DNA from: Leptotrichia sp. oral taxon 847
GTDB lineage: Bacteria > Fusobacteriota > Fusobacteriia > Fusobacteriales > Leptotrichiaceae
DNA length: 64,000 nucleotides
Assembly: GCF_001553645.1 (NCBI RefSeq)
Contig: NZ_CP014231.1
Coordinates: forward strand, 682,001-746,000
Direction: 5' to 3'
Part shown: one piece after another, positions 35,849-46,200 of the stretch
Layout of the letters: every line of letters starts with the position of its first letter
How positions within the stretch are numbered: the stretch's first letter is position 1
Made by a program: the position numbers and the translations under genes
The notes under the pieces: model-generated
What the model was told of the DNA's origin: nothing
Seen by the model: only the letters and a program-made list of their open reading frames with translations
Databases searched by the model: none

Positions 35849-37558
35849 CTACCAAGCCTTTTCGGCATCAATTTTACGAAATTCATTAAAATCAACATTT
35901 TCTACTTCAATTTCCTTATAATCTTCAATCAATCCAAGAAATCTATCTTCATTTGCAAATTTTTCAAATTCAATGTTTTCATTTTTTAAAATATTTGCAA
36001 TATCTTCAAGAAAATATGGTATTTTATTTGCTTTTATTTCTCCCAAATTTTCATTAAGTTTAACAGTTTTTCCGCTAAATTCTCCCCTTGCATAAATTGC
36101 AAAATATTCTCCGTCTTTTTTTCTTCTTCCACTAAAACCAAGTCTGGCAATTTGTGGAGTTGCACAAGAATTTGGACATCCAGTAACTTTTATTTGTGGC
36201 AAATAATTTGTAAGCTCTCTTTTTTCATCATTGTCAAAAAATTCAAAAATGTAGTCCAAAATTGGCGGAGTATCCAAAATTCCAACATTACAAGTTGTAC
36301 TACCAATACAAGAATATGAACTGTAAAATTCATTTCCTCCGTAATATTCGCTCATAATTTCTTTTAGTTTTAGTACATCTTCTTTTTTTAGTCCACGAAC
36401 TAAAATACTTTGAAAACTTGTAAGTTTCAATTCAACTTTGTAATCCAAATTTTTTACAAATTCAATTAATTTTTCTCCATCTTCCTTATAAATATTTCCT
36501 CTCGCAGGTCTTAAATAATATCCGTATTCTCCTTTATACTTTCCTGCCACGATATTTTTTTCATTTTTCAAAAATTCATCGTTTTTAATACTTTCATCTG
36601 TATTTTCTTCGCTAGAAAATATTTCTATTCTTTTTGCTCTCTTTTCTTTATCCAAAATTTCTCTTTCTTCAAGTAATTTTCTCGTATAAATTTTAAGGCT
36701 GTCTCCTTTTTCTGCATAAAAATTAGAAATATATTCGTTACACAATTCCAAGAATTTTTCTTCTCCCAAATTTAGCAAAATATAACGAAGTCTTGCTCTA
36801 GCACGAATTTTACGATTTCCATGATCATTAAACAAATTTCTAATTGCGTGAATGTAATACAAAAATTCGTCTTCTTCAATAAATTCTCTTAAAACAATCG
36901 CATTAGTTGAAATCGGTCCAATTCCTCCGCCGACATACACTCGAAATCCTTTTTTCCCGTCTTTAATAACCGCTTGAAATCCAATGTCATTTATTTTCAC
37001 ATAAAGTGAATTTGCTTCTTTATTTGAAAAAGCAATTTTATATTTTCTTGGCAAATGCATAAATTCACGACCATTTAAAATATAGTCTGTAACAATTCTC
37101 GCATGAGGCGAAACATCGAAAACTTCTTCTTCAAATCCAGTTGTCTCAGGAGTAATTACAGCTCTGGTTGAATCTCCACAAGTTGCTTTTGTAAAAAAAC
37201 CTCTTTTTGAAATAATTTCCAAAACTTTGGGTAAATTTTCTTTTTTCATTCCGTGTAACTGAAAATCTTGTCTAGTCGTAAGATGAAGTCTACCATCACA
37301 ATATTTTTGCACAACATCAAGCAAATACTCAAAATCTTCAATGTCTATTTTACTTTCAAAAAAACGAGGTCTTGTCATATAAGTCCCTTTAATTCTACCT
37401 TCGGTATAAAGTGCAAACGAAGTCCTAAGCTTATTCCACTCCTTTTCTTTTTCCTTGTCCACAAAAGATTCCTGAGTCAGATTTAAAATAAAATCCAACT
37501 CTTTAATTTCCCTCTCTTTTTGATAATTTTCAACTTCCTTAAAATCATTCAATTTCAT
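35849..37558 (-). CDS. Siroheme-dependent sulfite (nitrite/sulfite) reductase
   Basis: A 569-residue ferredoxin-type nitrite/sulfite reductase reducing sulfite to sulfide. The duplicated half-domains are visible (LHLTTRQDFQLHGMKKENLP and ELKLTSFQSILVRGLKKED). The siroheme/[4Fe-4S] ligands are C417-X5-C423 (SCIGSTTC) and C461-X3-C465 (GCPNSC). Start 37558 (MKLNDFKEVENYQ) follows TTGGAGGG; the frame before it lacks support. First gene of its operon. Context (APS reductase next door) favours sulfite over nitrite. It needs siroheme, and the precorrin-2 dehydrogenase at 8 kb is frame-split. Confidence 0.92.
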   Translation of the reverse strand: MKLNDFKEVENYQKEREIKELDFILNLTQESFVDKEKEKEWNKLRTSFALYTEGRIKGTYMTRPRFFESKIDIEDFEYLLDVVQKYCDGRLHLTTRQDFQLHGMKKENLPKVLEIISKRGFFTKATCGDSTRAVITPETTGFEEEVFDVSPHARIVTDYILNGREFMHLPRKYKIAFSNKEANSLYVKINDIGFQAVIKDGKKGFRVYVGGGIGPISTNAIVLREFIEEDEFLYYIHAIRNLFNDHGNRKIRARARLRYILLNLGEEKFLELCNEYISNFYAEKGDSLKIYTRKLLEEREILDKEKRAKRIEIFSSEENTDESIKNDEFLKNEKNIVAGKYKGEYGYYLRPARGNIYKEDGEKLIEFVKNLDYKVELKLTSFQSILVRGLKKEDVLKLKEIMSEYYGGNEFYSSYSCIGSTTCNVGILDTPPILDYIFEFFDNDEKRELTNYLPQIKVTGCPNSCATPQIARLGFSGRRKKDGEYFAIYARGEFSGKTVKLNENLGEIKANKIPYFLEDIANILKNENIEFEKFANEDRFLGLIEDYKEIEVENVDFNEFRKIDAEKAW

Positions 37559-37640
37559 ATTTTTCCCTCCAAAAATTATTTTATATTTTATTTTATATTC
37601 AATAAAAAACATATTCATCCACAATTATTTTTTATTTATT

Positions 37641-37678
37641 ATATACTTTTTTACACTATTTTATAATTGTATATACAA
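37641..37678 (-). promoter_or_regulatory. Sulfite reductase operon promoter and operator
   Basis: The perfect palindrome TTGTATATACAA lies at 37667-37678. On the minus strand TTATAA directly after it and TATAAT 17 bases further form a promoter, so the box abuts the -35 element. The same box is at the cysD promoter. Confidence 0.6.
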
Positions 37679-37734
37679 AAATAAAACTCTATTTTAAATT
37701 TTTATAAACTGTTTGTCAAAGTTTTGTTTAAGCT

Positions 37735-38406
37735 CTAATTTTCCAGATACTCCTTATTAAACTGTATCATTTTTTCAACATTTACAACAACCAAAAGCAT
37801 GTCATTTTCTAAAATTTTTTCATCTGGAGAAAGTGATATTCTAAGTTCTTCACCTTTTCTTTTTATCCCTATTACGTTCATTTCATATTTTTTTCTCAAA
37901 TCTAACTCGACAAGACTTTTTCCTATAATTTTTTTTGGTGCTTTAAATTCAAAAATCCTATATTTTTCAGAAAATTTCAAATGCTCTGTCACATCTGGTT
38001 TTAAAAATTCAAAAGCCAATTCTCTTCCAACACTTTCATCAGGAAATACAACTTTTCTTGCTCCTATTTTTTCTAAAATTTTTCCTTCAATTTTTGTAAT
38101 AGCTTTACAAATAATTGTCTTTATTCCTAGCTCCTTTAACATAACTGTAACTAATGCACTTGTTTGCAAACTTCCTTCAATGCAAATAAAAGCTACTTCA
38201 AAATCATCACTGCTCACCACTTTTTTTAGAGAATTTTCTTCTGTTACATCAAAAGAAACCGCTTCTCCAACAATTCCGTCATCTATTATCTGCTGTGTAA
38301 GTTCTTCATTTTTATCAATTACAAGCACAGTTTCGTTGTGACTATATAGTGTCTTTGCAACACTTCTTCCAAATTTTCCCGCTCCTATAACTAAATATCC
38401 TGCCAT
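37735..38406 (-). CDS. ktrA: KtrA-type potassium channel gating subunit
   Basis: A single-repeat RCK protein of 223 residues: RCK-N Rossmann domain (YLVIGAGKFGRSVAKTL, ending with VVFPDESVGRELAFE) and RCK-C (IFEFKAPKKIIGKSLVELDL). It forms the cytosolic ring that gates the adjacent KtrB-type channel subunit in response to nucleotides. The gene follows ktrB by 16 bp. It differs from the 450-residue two-repeat TrkA at 5.5 kb, so this is a separate potassium system. Confidence 0.9.
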   Translation of the reverse strand: MAGYLVIGAGKFGRSVAKTLYSHNETVLVIDKNEELTQQIIDDGIVGEAVSFDVTEENSLKKVVSSDDFEVAFICIEGSLQTSALVTVMLKELGIKTIICKAITKIEGKILEKIGARKVVFPDESVGRELAFEFLKPDVTEHLKFSEKYRIFEFKAPKKIIGKSLVELDLRKKYEMNVIGIKRKGEELRISLSPDEKILENDMLLVVVNVEKMIQFNKEYLEN

Positions 38407-38422
38407 TTTTTCCTCCTAAAAA

Positions 38423-39763
38423 TTATCCTATTAAAATATTTTCCTGTGGATAAGTGTAACGTCCTTTTTTTAAATTTGACTTCGATAATGCCAAAGCAAT
38501 TGTAAGTGGACCAACTCTTCCAACAAACATCGTAACTATAAGTATAAATTTTGAAATGTCCGCAAGGCTTGGAGTCAAATTTCTTGAAAGTCCGACCGTT
38601 CCAAACGCTGAAAACACTTCAAAAACCAAATCCAAAAGATTCTTATTCCTTTCAAATAAAATCAATAAAAATACACAAATTGTCGTATAAATAAGTGAAA
38701 TGAATAATACAGTTATTGCTTTACTGTAGATCCTCCAGCTTACGCTTCTTTTATCATATTCAATCGTATCTTTATTTTTTAATGTCGCTAAAGTTCCTAA
38801 AATTATAAGTCCAATCGTTGTAGTCTTTATTCCGCCACCAGTTGATCCAGGGGAAGCTCCAATAAACATAAGAATAACAAATAATAGTGAAGTTGACCTC
38901 TTTAGACCCAAAATTGAAATGGTATTAAATCCTGCTGTTCTCGTCGTTACACTTTGAAAAAATGATGCTTCCAATTTTTGTCCAAAAGATAAATTTCCAA
39001 TTGTACTTTTATTGGAATATTCCAAAAAAAATATCGCAACCATTCCTATTATTACTAAGAAAATAGATATTTTAATACTTAATTTAGTTGTTGAAGTCAA
39101 TCTTTTTTCTTTTTTCCGCAAAACATTATAACAATTTAAAATCGTTGAAAATCCAATTCCACCCAAAAATATCAGAAGCGGAATTGTCATATTTATTATA
39201 AAACTATTTTTAAATCCGTATAAATTATCTGAAAATAGTGAAAATCCCGCATTACAGAAAGCCGAAACAGAATGAAAGAAAGAATAATAAACTGCTTTTA
39301 AAAAACCAAATTTTTTTATAAATTCAAAAAATAAAATAACAGTTCCGATAAATTCAATGACAATTACAGACAAAATAACTTTTTTCACATATTCTTCGAT
39401 TTTAAAAGTCGTGTCAATATTTATATCTTCCTGAACGATTTTTTTCGTGTAATACCCAATTTTTTTGGAAATCATAATGATTATAACTGAGGTGAATGTT
39501 ATAACTCCAAGCCCTCCAAGCTGGATCAATACTAAAATCACCATTTGCCCAAAAATATTATAAACACTGCCTATATCAATACTGGAAAGCCCTGTCACAC
39601 AAATAGCTGAAGTTGCTATAAAAAATCCGTCAATCAATTTCACACTTTTACCATACCTCATAGAAATTGGCAAAGACAACAAAATCCCACCTAAAATTGT
39701 AACTACCATAAATGAGAGCAATATTGTCATATATGGCGAAAAAGATTTATTTTTTAAAAACAT
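38423..39763 (-). CDS. ktrB: KtrB/TrkH-type potassium transporter
   Basis: Potassium-conducting membrane subunit, 446 residues. Four pore loops: TSAICVTGLSSID, SVSAFCNAGFSLF, QSVTTRTAGFNTI and SAFGTVGLSRNL. The ASPGSTGGGIKT segment in a cytoplasmic/pore-lining helix region is typical. The start is ATG 39763 because GGAGG lies eight bases upstream; the earlier ATG 39778 lies within that site. Together with ktrA it forms a two-gene operon. Confidence 0.92.
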   Translation of the reverse strand: MFLKNKSFSPYMTILLSFMVVTILGGILLSLPISMRYGKSVKLIDGFFIATSAICVTGLSSIDIGSVYNIFGQMVILVLIQLGGLGVITFTSVIIIMISKKIGYYTKKIVQEDINIDTTFKIEEYVKKVILSVIVIEFIGTVILFFEFIKKFGFLKAVYYSFFHSVSAFCNAGFSLFSDNLYGFKNSFIINMTIPLLIFLGGIGFSTILNCYNVLRKKEKRLTSTTKLSIKISIFLVIIGMVAIFFLEYSNKSTIGNLSFGQKLEASFFQSVTTRTAGFNTISILGLKRSTSLLFVILMFIGASPGSTGGGIKTTTIGLIILGTLATLKNKDTIEYDKRSVSWRIYSKAITVLFISLIYTTICVFLLILFERNKNLLDLVFEVFSAFGTVGLSRNLTPSLADISKFILIVTMFVGRVGPLTIALALSKSNLKKGRYTYPQENILIG

Positions 39764-39851
39764 TTTATTTTCCTCCATTCATTCACTTTTTACTTTTCTA
39801 AAATAAATTTATCACATTCATTTTTTTTTGTCAATAAAAGTAAAATATTTA

Positions 39852-40236
39852 GATGGTTTAAAAATTTTAGGGGCAGATTTTTTAATTTCAAATTTTTTAG
39901 CTTATTTTTGATTACAAGATGTTATTTTGTTTAATATTATTTTTTTATTTTTTTACATAAGGGGAAAGGACCGCCATTTCCCCTTATAATCCCCACGCTC
40001 GTCTAAGCATTTTTTTGAAGCAAAGCCGAAACTCGCACTAAACGTGCTCAAACAGTCGTCTTTACTCCAAAAAAATCACGACACCTTTTGTATAATAGTA
40101 AAATTTAAACCGTCGGAGCATTTTTATGTGCTGACAAAACTGCCCCGCCGTAAGCGAGTTTTTTGGCAGTGCATAAAAATGTCTTGAGCCTTGCCGGGGT
40201 GCAGGGGTGCGGCGATGAGCACTTCTACTTAAAAAA
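39852..40236 (+). repeat. Structured interspersed repeat, copy B
   Basis: Same element as 9758-10137, in the same orientation, in the 619-bp gap between ktrB and ppc. Nearly all bases match apart from the two hairpin tips (40032-40052 and 40143-40158) and a few substitutions. The conserved parts are the head GATGGTTTAAAAATTTTAGG, the 11-bp ATAAGGGGAAA hairpin, both long stems and the GC-rich tail ending GAGCACTTCT-A-CTTAAAAAA. No ORF spans it in either copy. The rest of the gap is AT-rich and contains the ppc promoter. Confidence 0.9.
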
Positions 40237-40307
40237 TAAAAAAATATACTAAATAAAAGAACATCTCGTAATCAAAACAAATATTAAAAAAAAGATTTCT
40301 CTTAAAA

Positions 40308-40336
40308 TTGTATTTTAATTCTAAATGTGATAAAAT
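40308..40336 (+). promoter_or_regulatory. ppc promoter
   Basis: TTGTAT (40308-40313) and TAAAAT (40331-40336), spacer 17 bases, 47 bases before the ppc start codon. Confidence 0.6.
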
Positions 40337-40382
40337 GAATTATAAAAAACTACAACTATAATTACAAAGGAGAGTAAAAATT

Positions 40383-43196
40383 ATGAGTTTAAAAAATTTG
40401 CCAATAACTCCGCTTTTATCGGTACAGCTCGATGAACAGCAAGAGGCTTTGTTTGCAAATAATGAATTATTAGCTAACCTTTTGGGAGAAACTATATTCA
40501 ATTACGCTGGACTGCATATTTATCAGACTACTGAAAATCTTACATCAGCCTCGAAAAATTACTATAAAACACTTAAACATGAAGCTAGGGAAAACTTATC
40601 TTCATTTTGCTCTGATTTAACTGATAGTGAGATTTTGCGTGTGATTAGAAGTTTTTCTATTGCAGCGGCACTGGCTAATATTGCAGAAGATGTATATCAA
40701 ACGCACCAGCAAAGAAGAGCCCGTATTTCCAACAAATTACAAATCGGTACACTTGAAAAATCTCTGCAAAATCTAAAAACAAAAGGCATTTCTCAAGAAA
40801 AAATACTTGAAGCGATGGAAAAAGTGTCAGTTGTCCCTGTCCTAACGGCCCATCCGACACAAGTCCAAAGAAAGTCCATTTTGGATATCACAAAAAAAAT
40901 AACTGATGTCTTAGATCAATATGAAAATGTAAAATTAAGACAACTTGATGAAAAAGAATGGATTGATAAATTAAACCGTGAAATTCAAATTTGGTGGCAA
41001 ACTTCAATGCTAAGGGAATCTAAACTTCGTGTAACAGATGAAATCAGTAATGCTCTAAGTTATTACAACATCACATTTTTTAATGAAATTCCAAATTTAA
41101 TAAATAAATTTCAAGAAATTTCACAAAAAATAGGAAATTCAACTCAAAATTCACAGTCTTTGATTCCGCTTACAATGGGAATGTGGATTGGTGGAGACAG
41201 GGATGGAAATCCTTTTGTAACAGTTGACACATTGGAAAAATCTGCTCAAGCTCAAGCAATTACATTATTTCAGCATTATTTTTCAGAAGTGGAAAAAATT
41301 TACAGAGATTTGTCAATGTCTATTACAATGACAAACGTAACAGAAGATTTACAAACTCTGGCAGACGCCTCTGGAGAAGTTTCTCCTCACCGTACAAAAG
41401 AGCCATATAGAAGAGCAATCACAACAATAAGAGATAGACTTATCGCAACCGCTTATAACTTGTGCGACAAAAACATTGATTTATTGCCACCAAAAAGAAA
41501 AAACGGAGTTGATGTGCCATACAAAAACTCTGGTGAATTTACAAAAGACTTAGTTATCGTTGCTGAATCACTTATTCGAAACAACAGTGAATTTTTAACT
41601 CACGGAACACTAAACAACTTAATTTGTGCAACTGAAATTTTTGGATTTCATCTTGCCACAATAGATTTAAGACAGGATTCAAGCATTCATGAAGTCTGTG
41701 TTGCAGAATTACTAAAAAGTGCGAATATTTTAGGAGATTATTTGAGTTTGCCAGAAGAAGCCAGATGTGAAATTCTACTTCGGGAACTGGAATACGATCC
41801 TAGAATTTTAAGCGATCCAACTATTCCACAAAGTGAACTGCTTTCTAGTGAACTTGCAATTTTTAGGAAAGCAAAATCACTCCACGAAAGATTTGGGAAA
41901 AAAATTATTGAAAAAAATCTTATCTCTCATGCCACAAGCGTGTCAGATATGCTTGAAGTAGCTATTTTATTAAAAGAAGCAAACCTTGCTAAAGGAAACG
42001 AAGGAAATGAATTTTGTGATTTATATATAGTTCCATTGTTTGAAACAGTTGAAGACTTGGAAGCCGCACCAGATATACTTAGAAAATGGTTTAGCCTTCC
42101 AATCGTTCAAAAATGGATGGAAAAAAATGGAAGAAAACAGGAAGTTATGCTGGGTTATTCCGATAGTAACAAAGATGGTGGATATTTGAGCTCCAGCTGG
42201 TCTTTATATAAAGCGCAAAAAGAACTTACAGCTGTAGGACATGAATTTGATGTACAAATTTCATTCTTCCATGGTCGTGGCGGAACTGTCGGTCGTGGTG
42301 GTGGACCAAGCTATGAAGCGATTTTAGCTCAGCCTGAAGGAAGTACAGATGGAACAATAAGACTTACAGAACAAGGAGAAGTAATAGGAGCAAAATACGG
42401 AAATCCAGACTTAGGATTTAAAAATTTGGAGGCGTTAGTTTCTGCAGCGCTTGAATCTAGTGCTTTGACAGTGGAAGATGCCGCTTGGGAAGAATACGAA
42501 AAAATTATTGAAGAAATTTCTAAATTGAGTTATGATTCTTACCGAGATTTAGTTTATAACACAGAAGGTTTTTCAGACTTTTTCTTTGAAGTAACTCCAA
42601 TAAACTTTATTTCTGGTCTAAATATAGGTTCTAGACCATCATCAAGAAAGAAAAAACAGACACTTGAAAGTCTTCGTGCAATTCCTTGGGTATTCTCGTG
42701 GTCGCAAGCCAGAATTATGCTACCTGGTTGGTACGGCGTTGGAACAGCTTTTACCAAATGGATAAATGGTGATGAAAAAAAACTTGAAGTTTTACAAAAA
42801 ATGTATGTTGAATGGCCATTTTTCAAATCTACAATTTCAAATGTGGATATGGTTTTATCAAAATCAGATGTATCAATCTTTGCAGAATACGTAAAACTTG
42901 CAAAAGATCAAGAAGTAGCTCAGGAAATTTTAAAAGAAATTGTAACAGAGTGGGAACTTACAATAGATGTTCTTAAAAAAATTACAAAAAACGATGTCTT
43001 ATTAGCTGACAATGCAGAACTTGCAAGTAGTTTAAGAAACCGTTTGGCATATTTCGACTCAATGAACTTCTTACAGATTGAATTGATAAAAAGAGCAAGA
43101 AAATTTGAATCTATGGACGAAATTCCAAAAGAATTAAGAAAAGCGATTCACATTTCAATAAACGGACTGGCAACAGGACTTCGTAACAGTGGATAA
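40383..43196 (+). CDS. ppc: Phosphoenolpyruvate carboxylase
   Basis: Adds bicarbonate to PEP giving oxaloacetate, an anaplerotic step that fits a fermentative, CO2-dependent organism. At 937 residues it is a full-length bacterial enzyme. Catalytic His157 sits in VLTAHPTQ (most relatives have VLTAHPTE). Other hallmarks are GGDRDGNPFV, LGYSDSNKDGGY, FFHGRGGTVGRGGGPSY and the C-terminal GLRNSG (usually RNTG). AAAGGAG precedes ATG 40383. It is converging with polC and ends in its own hairpin terminator. Confidence 0.97.
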   Translation: MSLKNLPITPLLSVQLDEQQEALFANNELLANLLGETIFNYAGLHIYQTTENLTSASKNYYKTLKHEARENLSSFCSDLTDSEILRVIRSFSIAAALANIAEDVYQTHQQRRARISNKLQIGTLEKSLQNLKTKGISQEKILEAMEKVSVVPVLTAHPTQVQRKSILDITKKITDVLDQYENVKLRQLDEKEWIDKLNREIQIWWQTSMLRESKLRVTDEISNALSYYNITFFNEIPNLINKFQEISQKIGNSTQNSQSLIPLTMGMWIGGDRDGNPFVTVDTLEKSAQAQAITLFQHYFSEVEKIYRDLSMSITMTNVTEDLQTLADASGEVSPHRTKEPYRRAITTIRDRLIATAYNLCDKNIDLLPPKRKNGVDVPYKNSGEFTKDLVIVAESLIRNNSEFLTHGTLNNLICATEIFGFHLATIDLRQDSSIHEVCVAELLKSANILGDYLSLPEEARCEILLRELEYDPRILSDPTIPQSELLSSELAIFRKAKSLHERFGKKIIEKNLISHATSVSDMLEVAILLKEANLAKGNEGNEFCDLYIVPLFETVEDLEAAPDILRKWFSLPIVQKWMEKNGRKQEVMLGYSDSNKDGGYLSSSWSLYKAQKELTAVGHEFDVQISFFHGRGGTVGRGGGPSYEAILAQPEGSTDGTIRLTEQGEVIGAKYGNPDLGFKNLEALVSAALESSALTVEDAAWEEYEKIIEEISKLSYDSYRDLVYNTEGFSDFFFEVTPINFISGLNIGSRPSSRKKKQTLESLRAIPWVFSWSQARIMLPGWYGVGTAFTKWINGDEKKLEVLQKMYVEWPFFKSTISNVDMVLSKSDVSIFAEYVKLAKDQEVAQEILKEIVTEWELTIDVLKKITKNDVLLADNAELASSLRNRLAYFDSMNFLQIELIKRARKFESMDEIPKELRKAIHISINGLATGLRNSG

Positions 43197-43223
43197 TAAT
43201 AAATAATTATTTTGTAAAATAAA

Positions 43224-43256
43224 AAGCTGCACCTTTTATTAGATGCAGTTTTTTTC
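43224..43256 (+). terminator. ppc terminator
   Basis: CTGCA and TGCAG pair around a short loop and are followed by a run of seven T residues, about 30 bases after the ppc stop. Confidence 0.75.
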
Positions 43257-43284
43257 TTGATTTTAAGTTTTAGTGAAAAAATTT

Positions 43285-46200
43285 CTAAAATAATTTTCCT
43301 TGATTTTCTTTTTGTATTCCTTCCACGCATTCATAATCTTCCAGTATTTTTAATACGGTTTTATTTAACTTCGTTCTCTTCGTCAAATCTTCCAGAGACA
43401 AAAATGGATCTTTTTCTCGCTCTGATACAATTTTTTCAGCGACAGATTCGCCAAGTCCGTCCACCGCAATGAGCGGCAACTGAATTTTTTTATCTTCTGT
43501 TATCGTGAAAAGCTTTGCGTCGGATGTCAAAACATTTGGCTTTGCAAGTTCAATGTTACGATAATTCATTTCTATTAAAATTTCATACAAAAATAATTCC
43601 TGCTTTTGTTTTGCATTTAAATTTGGATTTGATTCCAGCTTCTTTCTTAAATTTTTTATTTTTTTTAGAGAAGGTGAATCTTCTTCTGTACCAGATTTTT
43701 TCTTTTCAAAAAACATCGCAGTCATTTTAAAATCTCCGACTTTTCTATTTAAAAAAGCTGTATAAAATTCCACAGGATAATGAACTTTAAAATATGCAAT
43801 TCTCACCGCCATCATAACATACGCCACAGCGTGTCCTTTTGGAAACATGTATTTTATTTTTTCACAAGAATCTATGTACCACTGCTCGACACCTTTTTCT
43901 TTCATCAATGCTGAGTACTCTTTCCATTTATCAGGATCTTTTGTAGGTCGCCCTTTTCTCACAAATTCCATAATTTTAAAAGCTAAAGATTTATCGAGTC
44001 CGTCGTCGATAAGTTTATTCATAATGTCATCTCTCACCGTTATAATCTGGCTCAATGTTGCAACTCCACTTCTTACATAATCTTGTGCATTATTTAACCA
44101 GACATCCGTTCCGTGCGAAAGTCCCGAAATTCTAACTAATTCCGCAAATGTCTTTGGTCTTGTGTCAACTAGCATTTTTTTCACAAAAGATGTACCAAAT
44201 TCTGGAATTCCTGAAGTCCCAGTTGGAGAACCTATATCATCTGGACTTACCCCAAGTGCTTCAGTGCCGCTAAAAAGGCTCATAACCCTTTTATCGTCAA
44301 GAGGAATTTTATAGATGTCCACTCCTGTCAAATCTTGTAAAATTCTAAGCGTAGTCGGATCATCATGTCCTAAAATATCCAATTTTACTAACTGTTCGTC
44401 CATCACATGATAGTCAAAATGTGTCGTTTTGAAAGTTGAATTCATGTCATTTGCAGGTCTTTGTACGGGACAAAAATCGTAAATTGACTTATCTTTTGGA
44501 ACTACTATCATTCCACCGGGATGTTGTCCAGTAGTTTTTCTAGCTCCTTCACAGCCCATCGCAAGTCTTGTTACTTCAGCCTTTCTCTCCTTGATATTTT
44601 CCGTCCCTTCACTCTCTTCCAAATATTTTTTTACATAACCAAAAGCATTTTTTTCAGCTAATGTGGAAATTGTCCCAGCACGAAATACGTTTTCAGAATT
44701 TTCAGGATATTCAGAATTTTCAGGATTCTCAAAATCTTCAAAATCTATAATTTTTTCAATATCTTCAACATTTTCAATATTTTTAAGGGCATCCGAATTA
44801 AATAACCATTCAGTATATTTGTGAATTTTCCCTTGATACTCTCCAGAAAAATTTAAATCAATATCTGGTACTTTTTCTCCATTAAATCCCATAAACACTT
44901 CAAATGGTATTGCATGTCCATCTTTTATATATTTCGTACCACATTTTGGACAATTTTTATCAGGATAGTCAACTCCGTCTCCTTCTTCATTCATAAATTC
45001 AGTATGTTTACATTTTGGACATCTGTAGTGTGGATAAAGTCCATTTACTTCAGTAATTCCCATAAGGTAAGCGACAATGGACGAACCGACTGAACCACGG
45101 GAACCAACTAAATATCCTTTTCTTACCGATTTTTTAACCAATATTTGTGCAATTAAATAAAGTACGGAAAAGCCATTTCCAATAATCGAATTTAACTCTT
45201 TCTCCAGTCTTTCTTTCAAAACTTGGTCAACATCGTTACCATAAAGCTCCTCTAATTTATCATAAGTCATTTTTCTTACTAACTCTTCAGCCCCTTTTAT
45301 CTTCGGTGGATAAAATCCTTCAGGAACCGGTCTTATTCCAGCATCAATCATATCAGCAATTTTATTTGTATTTTTGACAACAATTTCATTAGCAATTTCA
45401 TCGCCCAAATATTTAAATTCTTCAAGCATTTCTTCAGTTGTCCTAAAATATAATTCTCTATCAAAAAATTCGTATCTTGAACCATCGACAAATTTAGTTT
45501 TTCTTAAATTTCCACTTCCCAAAAGTAAAACATTTCTGTTAATTGCTTCTCTTTTGTCCAAATAATGTACATCTCCTGTAGCAACAACTATTTTTCCCAA
45601 TCTTTTCCCTAAATCATAAAAATATTTATTCATTTCTTTTATTACTTCTAAATTCTCAATTTCACTCGTATTTTTTTCTACCAGTTCATTATATGTAATT
45701 GGTGGGTGTATCTCTATATAGTCATAAAATTTTGCTTTTTCTTCAATTTCTTCTGTTTCTCCACGCAAATAAAGATTTATGAGTTCCCCTCTATTTCCAT
45801 ATATCCCAGTTGCTGAACTTGCAAGAAGTAAATTTTCCCTCATTTGTTTCAATAATGTTTTTGGAATTCGCGGTTTTCTCATCCCAAAGTAGTCAATGTG
45901 CGATTTGGAAATTAACTCATATAAATCCCTTAATCCTTTTTGATTTTTTACCAAAATCATCGTATTCAATATTTCAGCATTTTGAATATTTGGCTGAAGA
46001 TTCATATTTATATCTTTTAGTGTCAGAATTCCTTTTGTTATAATCATATTAAAAAATTTCTGAAAAACTTCAGCAGTTGCTCTTGCATCGTCAATCGCTC
46101 TGTGATGTGATTCTAATGTTATTCCAAAATATTTAGTCAAATTTGCCAGTCCAAACCTTTGTTCCTTGGTAAGAAGCGCTCTTGCAAGTGGAAGAGTGTC

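Noticed and set aside
9758-40236. The 380-bp repeats as a CRISPR array or an IS
   Set aside because: They are two distant single copies without spacers, terminal inverted repeats or a transposase.
40840-40863. PEP carboxylase VLTAHPTQ as an inactivating change
   Set aside because: The catalytic His and all other motifs are intact; the Glu-to-Gln difference alone does not argue for loss of activity.
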